Shown: piece by piece, positions 42,591-51,546 of the stretch
Numbering within the stretch: position 1 is the first letter of the stretch
Layout: every line of letters starts with the position of its first letter
Source: Indioceanicola profundi
Lineage (GTDB): Bacteria > Pseudomonadota > Alphaproteobacteria > Azospirillales > Azospirillaceae
Assembly (NCBI RefSeq): GCF_003568845.1
Contig: NZ_CP030126.1
Span: 3,021,501 to 3,085,500 of the forward strand
Length of the DNA stretch: 64,000 bases
Reading direction: 5' to 3'
The notes under the pieces: generated by a model
Told to the model about the DNA's origin: nothing
Database searches by the model: none
What the model saw: the letters and a program-made list of their open reading frames with translations, nothing else
Made by a program: the position numbers and the translations under genes

Positions 42591-43619
42591 TCAGCCCCGG
42601 CGCTTGGCCAGTTGCGCCAGTTGGAAGAAGGCGCGGGCGCAGACGGTTTCGTCCGGGATATGGGTGCGCTTCACCTCCGCCTCCGCCTCCAGCAGGCGTT
42701 GCAGCGCCTGTTGCAGGGTGGGCAGGTTCCAGCGGCGGAGCTGGGCGGTGACCTGGGCCTCGATCTTGAAGAAGACCGGGGGGCGCAGGGCCTTTACCGC
42801 CTGCTGCGGCGTCTTGCCATGGGCCAGCATGGCCACGCCCTGGTGAAGCCGTTGGAAATGCCGCTGGGCGGAGCGGAGCAGGGCCACCGGGCTCGTCCCC
42901 TCCCCGAACAGCCGCTGCAGGGACCGGTCCACCGCGGCCAGATCGCCATCGGCGGCGGCCAGGGCCGGCTCGTCCATCTCCAGGCTGGCGCTGTCGCCGA
43001 TCACGGCGCGCACATCGGCCAGGGCGACGCGCTTCTGGCCGATCATGTAGATGGCCAGCTTGTCGATCTCGTTGCGGGCCAGCCCGCGGTCACCAACCAG
43101 ATTGCCGGCCAGCCAGTCGCGGGCATCCTGGTCGATCTGAAGCCCGTGATCTCCCAGCATACGGGCGATGGTGCCGGCCAGGGCCTGCTCATCCTCCACA
43201 TAGCAGGCGACGGCGCCGGCCAGATCGTTGTCCTCGCACAAGCTGCGCAGCTTGGAGGATTTGCCCAAATCCCCCGCTTCCAGCACCAGCAGGCTGTCGC
43301 CGGGCGGCGGGGATTTCAGCAGGGTGGTCAGGGCCGGGGCCAGCCCGTCGTCGGCATCGCGGATGCGCACCAGCCGCCGCCCGCCGGTCAGCGCCATGGA
43401 CGCCATCTCGTCGAACAGGCGGGCCGGATCGGATGCCGCCTGGTCGCTCTTCATCTCCGCCACCCGGAACGGGTCGGACAGGTCGTCCAGCACCGACCGG
43501 GCCGCCACCGCCCCCCGCTCCCGCACCAGCCCCGTATCCGGCCCGTAGACCAGCACCACGCGGATGTCCGGCGGCGGGCGGCGGAGGAAGCCATCGACGT
43601 TGCGCGGCTGGACTTTCAT
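42591..43619 (-). CDS. holA: DNA polymerase III delta subunit HolA
   Basis: A 342-residue clamp-loader subunit that opens the beta sliding clamp. It shows the divergent AAA+ layout without a working P-loop: RVVLVYGPDTGLVRERG near residue 19, FDEMASMALTGGRRLVRIRDAD, and the C-terminal collar domain with LLRSAQRHFQRLHQGVAML and WNLPTLQQALQRLLEAEAEVKR. It is third in the leuS-lptE-holA order typical of alphaproteobacteria, separated from lptE by a palindromic repeat. Confidence 0.94.
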   Translation of the reverse strand: MKVQPRNVDGFLRRPPPDIRVVLVYGPDTGLVRERGAVAARSVLDDLSDPFRVAEMKSDQAASDPARLFDEMASMALTGGRRLVRIRDADDGLAPALTTLLKSPPPGDSLLVLEAGDLGKSSKLRSLCEDNDLAGAVACYVEDEQALAGTIARMLGDHGLQIDQDARDWLAGNLVGDRGLARNEIDKLAIYMIGQKRVALADVRAVIGDSASLEMDEPALAAADGDLAAVDRSLQRLFGEGTSPVALLRSAQRHFQRLHQGVAMLAHGKTPQQAVKALRPPVFFKIEAQVTAQLRRWNLPTLQQALQRLLEAEAEVKRTHIPDETVCARAFFQLAQLAKRRG

Positions 43620-43667
43620 GGATGCAGGGGCCGATCTTGATGGGATGACGAGGATAGCGCGCCCTGC

Positions 43668-43740
43668 GTAGGTCGGTCACGCACAGCGTGGCCGACGTTC
43701 CCGGCCCCGGTGTCGGCCACGCTGTGCGTGACCGACCTAC
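43668..43740. repeat. Perfect palindromic repeat, GTAGGTCGGTCACGC subfamily
   Basis: Two 29-base arms, GTAGGTCGGTCACGCACAGC plus GTGGCCGAC and its exact reverse complement, surround a 15-base loop; each arm can also fold on itself. It lies between holA and lptE and its right end contains the TAG stop codon of lptE. Confidence 0.9.
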
Positions 43741-44282
43741 TCTTCGGATGCCGGATCGCGGGTGAAGAACAGGGCGATGCGGGTGCGGATGTCCTCCGCC
43801 AGCTCGGTCAGGCCCCGCTCATAGGCGTCCTGCTCCGCCACCAGCGTGGCATACTGCGCTTCCAGCAGATTGTAGCTGACCACGGCGCGGCTGAAGCTGC
43901 GATACACGGTCTGGCCCGTGGTCCCGTCCACCAACTCGTAATCAGCGACCAGCCGTATGCGGGCGCGGGTGGCGGTGGCGTCGCGGCGGATGCCCAGATC
44001 CTCCTCCGTCGCCGCCAGCCGGATCAGCAGCCGGTGGCTGGGGCTGGCGGGGCGGCCGTCGGCATAGAAGCGGTCGATCAGCAGGTTGCGCAGCACCTGC
44101 CCGTTGCGCTCCCCGATCGGCTCGATCGCCACCTGCCCCAGCTCGGCGCCTGAGACCGCGGCGGCGGAATAGCTGCCATAGACCGGGCGGAAGCCGCAGC
44201 CCGACAGGGCTGGGCCCAGCAGGGCCAGCGCCGCCAGGGCGGCTATGGAGGATTGCCGCCGCACCTCAGCCCACCACCACAT
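43737..44282 (-). CDS. lptE: LPS-assembly lipoprotein LptE
   Basis: About 181 residues. Signal sequence with core [14 protein letters not shown] and lipobox LSGC, followed by GFRPVYG, the hallmark of alphaproteobacterial LptE. LptE plugs the LptD barrel and helps place lipopolysaccharide in the outer leaflet. Later motifs [18 protein letters not shown] and [22 protein letters not shown] fit the family. The ATG at 44282 overlaps leuS by 17 bases; a GTG at 44264, just after the leuS stop, is an alternative. The stop codon is formed by the end of a palindromic repeat. Confidence 0.9.
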   Translation of the reverse strand: MWWWAEVRRQSSIAALAALALLGPALSGCGFRPVYGSYSAAAVSGAELGQVAIEPIGERNGQVLRNLLIDRFYADGRPASPSHRLLIRLAATEEDLGIRRDATATRARIRLVADYELVDGTTGQTVYRSFSRAVVSYNLLEAQYATLVAEQDAYERGLTELAEDIRTRIALFFTRDPASEE

Positions 44283-46866
44283 TGACGATGCGGTTGGGCA
44301 CGACCACCACCTTGCGCACGGTCTTGCCCTCCATCGCCTTCTGCACGCCCTCCTCGGCCAGCGCCGCCGCCTGTGCGGCATCGTTGGCGGCGTCGCGGGG
44401 AAGCTGGATGGTGGCGCGCAGCTTGCCGTTGACCTGCACGGCCACGGTCACGCTCTCATCCACCACCAGGGACTGGTCGGCCTTGGGCCAGGGGCGGTCC
44501 ACCAGCAGGTCGTCATGGCCAAGCTGCGCCCACAGCTCCTGCGCCAGATGCGGCATCACCGGCTGGACGAGCTGGGCCAGAATCTCCAGCGCCTCGCGCG
44601 CGGCCCAGGCCTCATCCGGCCCGGCGCCGGACTTGGCCACACCGGTGAAGGCATCGCCCAGGGCGTTGGTGAAGGTGCGGACCTTAGCGACGGCGCTGTT
44701 GAAGCGGAAGCCCTCGATATCCTCCCCCACCCCGGCCGCGGCCTTGTGGGCGGCGCGGCGGATGGCGGTGGCGGCCTCCCCGAAGCTGTCCGGCCGGGCA
44801 GCACCGGCGGCGGCCAGATCGAAGCCCGGCTCCGTCACCAGCCGCCAGAGACGGTTGATGTAGCGCCAGGCCCCGTCGATGCCGGCGGTGGTCCATTCCA
44901 GGTCGCGCTCCGCCGGGCTGTCCGACATCATGAACAGGCGGGCCGCATCGGCGCCGTAGGTCTCGATGATGTTCTGCGGATCGACGACGTTCTTCTTGGA
45001 TTTGGACATCTTGATCACGGGGCCGACCGTGACCGGCGCGCCGTCATCCACCCTCACCGCCTGCCCGTCGCGCGTCTCCACGTCGGTCGGGAACAGCCAC
45101 TTGCCGGCGGCGTCCTGATATGTGGCGTGCGTCACCATGCCCTGGGTGAACAGGCCGGCGAAGGGCTCCGGCTGGGTGCCGTAGCCGCAATGGGCCAGCG
45201 CCCGCGTCCAGAAGCGGGCATAGAGCAGGTGCAGAACCGCATGCTCGATGCCGCCGATATACTGGTCCACCGGCAGCCAGTAGCCGGCCTTGCCCGGCTC
45301 GAACGCCGTGCCCTCGTTCCGCGGGTCGGCGAAGCGCAGGAAGTACCAGCTCGACTCGATGAAGGTGTCGAAGGTGTCCGTCTCCCGCTCCGCATCCGCG
45401 CCGCAGCCGGGGCACTCGACATGCTTCCAGCTCGGATGGCGGGCCAGCGGGTTGCCGGGCTGGTCGAAGGTCACATCCTCCGGCAGCGTGACCGGAAGCT
45501 GATCCTCCGGCACCGGCACCACGCCGCAGGCGGGGCAGTGGATCACCGGGATCGGGCAGCCCCAGTAGCGCTGGCGGCTGACGCCCCAGTCGCGCAGGCG
45601 GAACATGGTCGTGCCCTGCCCGCGGCCCATCTCCTCGATCTTCGCGATCGCGGCGCTCTTCGCCTCCTCCACGGACATGCCGTCCAGGAAGCTGGAATTC
45701 TGGATGGTGCCGGGACCGGTATAGGCCTCGTCGCCCACCTGGAAAACGGCCGGGTCCTCGCCGGCCGGCACCACCACGGGCTTCACCGGCAGATCGTACT
45801 TGCGGGCGAAATCCAGGTCGCGCTGGTCATGCGCCGGGCAGCCGAAGATGGCGCCGGTGCCGTATTCCATCAGCACGAAGTTCGCGACATGCACGGGCAG
45901 CATCCAGCCCGGCACGAAGGGATGCTCCGCCCTGATGCCGGTGTCGAAGCCCCGCTTCTCCGCCTGCTCCAGCGCGGCCTCGCTGGTGCCCATGCGGTTG
46001 CATTCGGCGATGAACTCGGCCAAGGCCGGGTTCTGCTCCGCCACCTTGGCGGCCAGCGGGTGGTTGGGGCTGATGGCGACGAAGCTTGCCCCGTACAGCG
46101 TGTCCGGACGGGTGGTGAAGACCTCCAGATCCTCCGCCGCGGCACCCAGCGGGCCGCCCTCCAGCCGGAAGAAGAAGCGCAGGCCCTGGCTCTTGCCGAT
46201 CCAGTTCTCCTGCATGATGCGGACCTTGTCCGGCCAGCGCTCCAGCCCCTTCAGGGCCTCCAGCAGCTCGTCCGCGAACTCGGTGATCTTCAGGAACCAC
46301 TGGGACAGCTTGCGCTTCTCGACCAGGGCGCCGGTGCGCCAGCCGCGGCCGTCCACCACCTGCTCGTTCGCCAGCACGGTGTTGTCCACCGGGTCCCAAT
46401 TGACCCAGCTCTCCTTCCGGTAGGCCAGCCCGGCCTTCAGGAAATCCAGGAACATCTTCTGCTCATGCCGGTAATATTCCGGCCGGCAGGTGGCGATCTC
46501 CCGGCTCCAGTCGATGGCGAGACCCATCGTCTTGAGCTGGCCGCGCATGGCGGCGATGTTCTCGTAGGTCCATTTGCCGGGGTGGACGCCCCGTTCCAGC
46601 GCCGCATTCTCCGCCGGCAGGCCGAAGGCGTCCCAGCCCATCGGGTGCAGGACGTTGAAGCCCTGGGCCCGCTTGTAGCGGGCGATCACGTCGCCGATGG
46701 TGTAGTTGCGGACGTGCCCCATGTGGATGCGCCCCGACGGATAGGGAAACATCTCCAGCACATAGTATTTGGGCCGGCTCTGGTCCGGCTCGACCTCGAA
46801 GCAGCGGCGCTCTTCCCAGACCGACTGCCACTTCTTCTCGGTCTCAGCAACGTTGTAGCGGGACAT
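44266..46866 (-). CDS. leuS: Leucyl-tRNA synthetase
   Basis: An 866-residue class I aminoacyl-tRNA synthetase. The HIGH motif reads HMGH ([18 protein letters not shown], about residue 48), the editing CP1 domain carries [14 protein letters not shown] and the [10 protein letters not shown] region, and KMSKS is present as [14 protein letters not shown] near residue 620. The zinc-ribbon cysteines are seen in HCPACGVVP and [10 protein letters not shown]. The C-terminal tRNA-binding domain ends [13 protein letters not shown]. Followed by lptE with overlap and preceded by the DUF3576 lipoprotein gene about 110 bases upstream. Confidence 0.97.
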   Translation of the reverse strand: MSRYNVAETEKKWQSVWEERRCFEVEPDQSRPKYYVLEMFPYPSGRIHMGHVRNYTIGDVIARYKRAQGFNVLHPMGWDAFGLPAENAALERGVHPGKWTYENIAAMRGQLKTMGLAIDWSREIATCRPEYYRHEQKMFLDFLKAGLAYRKESWVNWDPVDNTVLANEQVVDGRGWRTGALVEKRKLSQWFLKITEFADELLEALKGLERWPDKVRIMQENWIGKSQGLRFFFRLEGGPLGAAAEDLEVFTTRPDTLYGASFVAISPNHPLAAKVAEQNPALAEFIAECNRMGTSEAALEQAEKRGFDTGIRAEHPFVPGWMLPVHVANFVLMEYGTGAIFGCPAHDQRDLDFARKYDLPVKPVVVPAGEDPAVFQVGDEAYTGPGTIQNSSFLDGMSVEEAKSAAIAKIEEMGRGQGTTMFRLRDWGVSRQRYWGCPIPVIHCPACGVVPVPEDQLPVTLPEDVTFDQPGNPLARHPSWKHVECPGCGADAERETDTFDTFIESSWYFLRFADPRNEGTAFEPGKAGYWLPVDQYIGGIEHAVLHLLYARFWTRALAHCGYGTQPEPFAGLFTQGMVTHATYQDAAGKWLFPTDVETRDGQAVRVDDGAPVTVGPVIKMSKSKKNVVDPQNIIETYGADAARLFMMSDSPAERDLEWTTAGIDGAWRYINRLWRLVTEPGFDLAAAGAARPDSFGEAATAIRRAAHKAAAGVGEDIEGFRFNSAVAKVRTFTNALGDAFTGVAKSGAGPDEAWAAREALEILAQLVQPVMPHLAQELWAQLGHDDLLVDRPWPKADQSLVVDESVTVAVQVNGKLRATIQLPRDAANDAAQAAALAEEGVQKAMEGKTVRKVVVVPNRIVNVVVG

Positions 46867-46974
46867 CGTCCCCTCTCTTCTCGGAATCTCTGGTGTGCCG
46901 GTGTCGCGCCGGGCGGGGCGACACCCCCAGGGTCTGGAAGAACGAAGGGGGGTCGGCGCCCGCCGGGGCGGTGC

Positions 46975-47487
46975 TCAGTTCGGGGCGGAGGCGACGCGTA
47001 GCTGACGGGCCCGCGTCAGGATCGAATTCTCAAGCTGGGTCGCCGTCTCCGCCGCCACCGGCGCGTCGCGCCAGTTGCCCTGGGGGTCCAGCGCCTGCCG
47101 GAACACGGTGGCGCGGACGCCATCGGCACGCAGGGCCGCGTCCAGGATCAGCAGGTTCACCTTGAACCGCTCATTCGGGGTGGAGGGCGGGCTGTACCAG
47201 TCGGTCAGGATCGTGCCGCCATAGGGATCGGCCTGCAGGATCGGCAGGAAGTTCAACGTGTCCAGGCTGGCGCGCCACAGATAGGCGTTCACCCCGACGC
47301 GCGCACCCGGCACGGCGGCGGCCGTCATGCCCGCCGCATCGCTGGTGTTCATGCGGGTTGCGGCCAGATCGGGAACCTGCTCCTCCTCCGGCGTCAGCCA
47401 GCTTTCCAGGGTCGAGCAACCGGCCAGGCCGAGCACCAGTGTGCCCAGCAGGAGAGTGCGGCCGAACGGGGAAACGCGACGCGACAT
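46975..47487 (-). CDS. DUF3576 lipoprotein
   Basis: A 170-residue predicted lipoprotein: SPFGRTLLLGTLVLGLAGC gives a lipobox with Cys near residue 24. The mature part contains GVNAYLWRASLDTLNFLPI, QADPYGGTILTDWYS and FKVNLLILDAALRADGVR, which I recognise as DUF3576, a family found upstream of leuS in alphaproteobacteria and thought to act in the envelope. Function is not established. Start at 47487 (MSRRVSPFG). It lies ahead of leuS on the same strand and may be cotranscribed. Confidence 0.9.
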   Translation of the reverse strand: MSRRVSPFGRTLLLGTLVLGLAGCSTLESWLTPEEEQVPDLAATRMNTSDAAGMTAAAVPGARVGVNAYLWRASLDTLNFLPILQADPYGGTILTDWYSPPSTPNERFKVNLLILDAALRADGVRATVFRQALDPQGNWRDAPVAAETATQLENSILTRARQLRVASAPN

Positions 47488-47529
47488 GTGCAAACCACCC
47501 GGGGATATCAGGAAGCCACACCTTAGAGC

Positions 47530-47558
47530 AAAAAAGCCGCCGCGAGGCAAGGCGGCGG
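47530..47558 (-). terminator. Rho-independent terminator after the porin gene
   Basis: On the minus strand: CCGCCGC, an eight-base loop, GCGGCGG, then C and a run of six T. The perfect seven-base GC stem followed by T6 lies about 75 bases beyond the porin stop and just upstream of the DUF3576 gene, separating the two transcription units. Confidence 0.8.
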
Positions 47559-47631
47559 ATTCGGGGGGCTGGTCTGGTGCGGGGAAGGGAGGACCGTTGA
47601 CAGCGTCGACGGTCCTGCAAACAGCCGCCCC

Positions 47632-48690
47632 TCAGAACCGCAACGTCCCCGACACCTGCACCGCGACGCCCTTGTCGTTGTTGGCCGGGCCCACGGGTTC
47701 GTTCGCATAGCGGACGAGATCCAGCCCCAGCGTGGCTTCCGGCCGCACCCGCCAGGACAGGCCCAACCCATAGGCCTCGTAGTCGGATATGGCATCGGCC
47801 TCCTGGGTCTGCCACCAGACGGTCAGGCCATAGGGGCCGTTCTCATAGTTCCCTTGCAGGGTCAGGCCGTTGACATCGGTTCCGCCGCCGCCGGGCAGCC
47901 CGACCTCGTCGTCGAACCAGACCGCCCCGGCGCTGAACCCGCCATAGAGAAGCAGGCCGGCCAGGCTGAGATGGCGGGTATCGTCCACGCCCGGCGCACC
48001 GCCTTCACCCAACCCGTAGCCAGCCGCCAGCTCATAGCTGACGGCCGCCGCGTCGCCGCGGTAGTTCAGGCCGAATTCCCAGAAATCATCCTCCGCCGGG
48101 ACGAAGGACGGGTCCTTCAGATCCTCCACCAGACTGTCCCGCTCCGGCGCATAGGAGAGGCCGGCGCGCAGCCCGAACAGGCGCGGGGTCTCGTACAGGA
48201 TTTTGGTGGCATCGTCGCTGTTGCGGCCCAGATGGTCGGCGAATGGCTCGGCCCCGGCGCCTCCGGTCCAGTAGCCGTCGAACTGACCGCCGCCGATCAG
48301 GGGCATCAGGTCGATGGCCCGCTTGGCCGCCCCGTCCTCATCCCCGATGCGGAGCCCGCCCCAGGCGCTGGTCAGGTAGATGTAGCCCTCGTTCAGGGTG
48401 ACCTTCTCGTTGGTGCCGGGCCGGTTCAGGCTGCGCTCATAATCGCCGGAGCCGATGGTGCCCACCAGCCCGTAGCGCATGCCGCTGTCCGTGGTGACCT
48501 CCATCTCGCCCGTCAGGCCGTAACCGGCATAGGCGCTCCAGCGGTCGCCGCCGGGGGCGGGGCTGGTGGCGTAGACGCCGGCGGCCTGGCCGATGCCGGA
48601 GAAAAGGAACTCGGGCTCGGCGGCCAGCACCGGCAGCGGCGCTCCGGCAAGGGCGAGGGCGACGAGGGGCAGCGTGCGGCGGAACGTCAT
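47632..48690 (-). CDS. Outer-membrane porin (Gram-negative general porin type)
   Basis: A 352-residue beta-barrel protein. Signal peptide MTFRRTLPLVALALAGAPLPVLA is followed by alternating amphipathic strands, for example WSAYAGYGLTGEMEVTTDSGM, GYIYLTSAWGGLRIGDEDGA and WEFGLNYRGDAAAVSYELAAGYGLG, and the chain ends in Phe (VSGTLRF), the signal for outer-membrane insertion. It resembles the porins of Rhodospirillales with an acidic constriction loop (IGDEDGAAKRAIDLMP). A rho-independent terminator follows. Divergent from yggS. Confidence 0.88.
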   Translation of the reverse strand: MTFRRTLPLVALALAGAPLPVLAAEPEFLFSGIGQAAGVYATSPAPGGDRWSAYAGYGLTGEMEVTTDSGMRYGLVGTIGSGDYERSLNRPGTNEKVTLNEGYIYLTSAWGGLRIGDEDGAAKRAIDLMPLIGGGQFDGYWTGGAGAEPFADHLGRNSDDATKILYETPRLFGLRAGLSYAPERDSLVEDLKDPSFVPAEDDFWEFGLNYRGDAAAVSYELAAGYGLGEGGAPGVDDTRHLSLAGLLLYGGFSAGAVWFDDEVGLPGGGGTDVNGLTLQGNYENGPYGLTVWWQTQEADAISDYEAYGLGLSWRVRPEATLGLDLVRYANEPVGPANNDKGVAVQVSGTLRF

Positions 48691-48885
48691 GGGCGGGTCC
48701 GGTCTCTGGCCTGTGGGGTCCGGTGGTGGTCCGGCGGATGGGCGTGAACCTGCCTGTCGATTTGGGCAGGCCGGTGGCAGGCGGCGGGGGCGGGGCTTGC
48801 ATTCGGCGCCCGCCCGCTGGAAATTCGCCACGGCCGGGCCAAATGTCCAGCCCCAGCATCGTCCTCCCTACCCGATCGGCCCGCC

Positions 48886-49620
48886 ATGCCCAGAGCCACC
48901 AAGCCGCCCCCCGCCCCCGTGCATCCCACCGACGACATCGCCGCCAATCTGGCCGCGGTGCGCAAGGTGATCGCCGACGCGGCCCAAGCCGCCGACCGCG
49001 ACCCGCGGGCGGTGAAGCTGGTGGCGGTCTCCAAGGTCCAGCCGATGGAGAAACTCCGTGCCGCACTTGCCGCCGGCCAGCGCGTGTTCGGGGAAAACCG
49101 GGTGCAGGAGGCGAAGTCCAAGTTCCCGGACCTGCGCCGGGACTATCCGGACATCGAGCTGCACCTGATCGGGCCGCTCCAGACCAACAAGGTCAAGGAT
49201 GCGGTGGCGCTGTTCGACGTGATCCAGACGGTGGACCGGCCCAAGCTGGCCCAGGCGCTGGCGGCCGAATGCCGCAAGCAGAACCGCTGGCCGAAATTCT
49301 ATGTGGAGGTCAATACGGGGGAGGAGCCGCAGAAGGCCGGCATCGCCCCGTCGGAGGTCGGCGCGTTCCTGGCCGCCTGCAAGGCGGATTACGGGCTCCA
49401 GGTCGCCGGGCTGATGTGCATCCCCCCGGCGGAGGAGGAACCCTCCATGCATTTCGCCCTGCTGGCCGATCTGGCAAAACGCCACTTCGTTCCGGGCCTC
49501 AGCATGGGGATGAGCAGCGATTTCGACGTGGCGGTGCGGCTGGGCGCCACCATGGTCCGCGTCGGCACCGGCATCTTCGGGGAACGGGCGGTGCGCGATC
49601 CATCTGCGGATGAGGGCTGA
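48886..49620 (+). CDS. PLP homeostasis protein YggS family
   Basis: A 244-residue single-domain TIM-barrel protein that binds pyridoxal phosphate and keeps free PLP in balance; it has no known catalytic activity. The PLP Lys lies in KLVAVSKVQPMEKL near residue 50, with FGENRVQEAKSKF, WHLIG-like ELHLIGPLQTNKVK, and the phosphate-binding LSMGMSSDFDVAVRLGATMVRVGTGIFG. The first 15 residues are Pro-rich and unconserved. Divergent from the porin; tRNA-Ser follows after about 120 bases. Confidence 0.93.
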   Translation: MPRATKPPPAPVHPTDDIAANLAAVRKVIADAAQAADRDPRAVKLVAVSKVQPMEKLRAALAAGQRVFGENRVQEAKSKFPDLRRDYPDIELHLIGPLQTNKVKDAVALFDVIQTVDRPKLAQALAAECRKQNRWPKFYVEVNTGEEPQKAGIAPSEVGAFLAACKADYGLQVAGLMCIPPAEEEPSMHFALLADLAKRHFVPGLSMGMSSDFDVAVRLGATMVRVGTGIFGERAVRDPSADEG

Positions 49621-49743
49621 AAACCGCTTCCATTCCGGCGCGCGATCCCCTAGATAGGGGCCCATTCCAGGCACGGCCGGAACCTGAAAAACAGGGCTTG
49701 AAGCCTCACCGCTTCCTCTGTATGGTCCCGGCCCTGTTCCAGC

Positions 49744-49834
49744 GGAGGGGTGGCCGAGTGGTTGAAGGCGCTCGCCTGGAAAGCGGGTATACGGCAAAAC
49801 CGTATCGTGAGTTCGAATCTCATCCCCTCCGCCA
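49744..49834 (+). tRNA. tRNA-Ser (anticodon GGA)
   Basis: Class II tRNA with acceptor stem GGAGGGG pairing with CCCCTCC, anticodon loop CTGGAAA giving anticodon GGA (49778-49780), a long variable arm (TACGG/CCGTA) and T-loop GTTCGAATC. The CCA end is encoded (49832-49834). It reads UCC and UCU serine codons. Confidence 0.96.
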
Positions 49835-49921
49835 CTTTCCTTTCAGCCATCGATGATGTGACGCGCCCCGGCCGGGCTGCGGACCGTTGCTGCCCGTTCC
49901 GATAGGCGGAAGCGGCTGCCG

Positions 49922-51013
49922 TCACGCAGGGCCGACAGCGGCTCCGACGGCATCTTCCTGGTCGGCTTCCGGGGGGCGGGTTGCCAGCGCCTTCAGGAAC
50001 ACTACCGCCAGCGCCCCGCCCACGGTGAGCATGGACAACAGGAACAGCGCCACCTGCGCCAGGGTCGCCGGGCCGAAGGCGGGCAGCAGGTTCCAGACCC
50101 CTTCCAGCAACTGGCCGACCAGGATGCACAGGGCGGCCAGCCGGACCAGCCTGGTGCGCGGCCATAGCGGCACCAGCAGCGCGCCGGCGACCCCCGCCGC
50201 CATCAGCAGCGCCACCACCCAGCGGAGCGAGGGCCAGACCCCACCGTCCCGGTCCAGGTACCAGGAGGCCATGGCGGGCACGTTGCCGCTCCAGATCACC
50301 ATCCATTCCATATAGGCGAAGAAGGCCCAGATCAGGACGCCCCCGATCATCAGCCCGCGCACCACGGCCGGCGGCTCCGGATCGTCGGTCAGCAGGTCGT
50401 CGGCGAAAACGGCGAAGCCCAGGGCCGCCGCCACCTGATGCGCCGCCATCATCCAGCCATAGCCGGAGGAGGCGAATTCCGGATTCAGCGTCATGCACCA
50501 GTCCAGCCCGGCGAAAGAGATGGTGGCGGCGTACAGCATGGCCGCCGCCACCGCCGTGCCGGTGCGCCGGTCGCCCGGCGCCACCACCCTGTCCTCCCGG
50601 ATCAGCAGCATGGCGCAGCCCAGCCAGACGGCGAAGTACAGCACGGCGCGCAGGCCGAACCAGGTGCTGTCCAGCCAGACCTCCTGCAACGCCCCGGTCG
50701 GCCGGAACTCCGGCGCCGTCCAGGGATATATGGCGCCAGGAAACAGCGCGATGGGCAGGAAGGCCACGGCCAGGGGCCACAGCCCGTAGCAGCCGGCCTC
50801 CAGCACCCGGGCCAGGAACACGTCGCGCCGCAGCAGGTGGTTGGTTATCAGCAGGGCCAGGCAGCCCACCGGCACCGCCCCCAGGGTCAGCACCGCGACG
50901 AACCAGGCGCGCAGCACCGGCTGCCCGCCCATCAGGAACACGCAGACCGCCAGGACCAGCGCGCCCAGCATGGTGGCCCCGCCGATCCATGTCATCCAGC
51001 GCGTCGCCGTCAT
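49922..51013 (-). CDS. actF: ActF-like membrane subunit of alternative complex III
   Basis: A 363-residue protein with about ten membrane helices, of the NrfD/PsrC-related quinone-binding type that forms the second large membrane subunit of alternative complex III. The helices include MLGALVLAVCVFLM, AVLYFAVWLGCAMLL, the motif GLDWCMTLNPEFASSGYGWM (split: FAGLDWCMTLNPEF), and FFAYMEWMVIWSGNVP, a stretch typical of ActF. It overlaps the upstream DUF3341 gene by four bases and is third in a three-gene operon. No cytochrome subunits (ActA, ActE) or iron-sulfur/molybdopterin-like ActB are encoded here. Confidence 0.78.
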   Translation of the reverse strand: MTATRWMTWIGGATMLGALVLAVCVFLMGGQPVLRAWFVAVLTLGAVPVGCLALLITNHLLRRDVFLARVLEAGCYGLWPLAVAFLPIALFPGAIYPWTAPEFRPTGALQEVWLDSTWFGLRAVLYFAVWLGCAMLLIREDRVVAPGDRRTGTAVAAAMLYAATISFAGLDWCMTLNPEFASSGYGWMMAAHQVAAALGFAVFADDLLTDDPEPPAVVRGLMIGGVLIWAFFAYMEWMVIWSGNVPAMASWYLDRDGGVWPSLRWVVALLMAAGVAGALLVPLWPRTRLVRLAALCILVGQLLEGVWNLLPAFGPATLAQVALFLLSMLTVGGALAVVFLKALATRPPEADQEDAVGAAVGPA

Positions 51014-51546
51014 GCCGGCAGCTCCCTTACCCAGACCGCCCCGGCCCGCTTCAGCGCCGCCGCCGCACGATCCGGCGCGAAACGGGGATCGCTGCCGTCG
51101 ATGCTGATGAAAAAGCCGTCATCGGTGGCATCGCGGAACCGGCCGTCACTGAAGGCCGGATGGCTCAGCCGCGGCAGGCCGCTCATCAGCAGGAATGTGC
51201 CGACCGCCCCGATCACCGCTGCCAGGGTGCCGAACTGCAGCGCGGGCAGGCTGAAGGCCGTCCAGGCCAGAACCGCCCGGCCGCCGATATTCAGCGGATA
51301 ATCCAGATTGGCATAGACCTGCACCGCCAGCGCCGCCGCGGCTCCCCCCAGCCCGGCCAGGGCCGCGGCCACAGCGATGGGCCACGCCCGCACCTGTATC
51401 ACCTCCCCCAGCTCCTCGATGGGATAGGGGCTGTGGGTGTCGAAGCCTGTATAGCCGTCCTGGCGCAGGGCCTTGGCCCCCTGGATCAGGGCCTGGTCGT
51501 CGGCGAAGCGGGCCAATACCAGACGGTTCGTGGCGGAAGGGCTCAT
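51010..51546 (-). CDS. actD: DUF3341 protein, ActD-like subunit
   Basis: A 178-residue protein with the ActD layout: a cytoplasmic N-terminal alpha/beta part (LVLARFADDQALIQGAKALRQDGYTGFDTHSPYPIEEL), two membrane helices (WPIAVAAALAGLGGAAAALAVQVYA and LQFGTLAAVIGAVGTFLLMSG, quoted in part), and a C-terminal part with DGFFISIDG that in ActD packs under the complex. The phrase DTHSPYPIEEL is the DUF3341 signature. Overlaps both neighbours by four bases. Confidence 0.85.
   Translation of the reverse strand: MSPSATNRLVLARFADDQALIQGAKALRQDGYTGFDTHSPYPIEELGEVIQVRAWPIAVAAALAGLGGAAAALAVQVYANLDYPLNIGGRAVLAWTAFSLPALQFGTLAAVIGAVGTFLLMSGLPRLSHPAFSDGRFRDATDDGFFISIDGSDPRFAPDRAAAALKRAGAVWVRELPA

Noticed and set aside
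44245-47001. Over 900-codon plus-strand frame opposite leuS
   Set aside because: Shadow of leuS with low-complexity His/Gly/Gln composition and no motifs.
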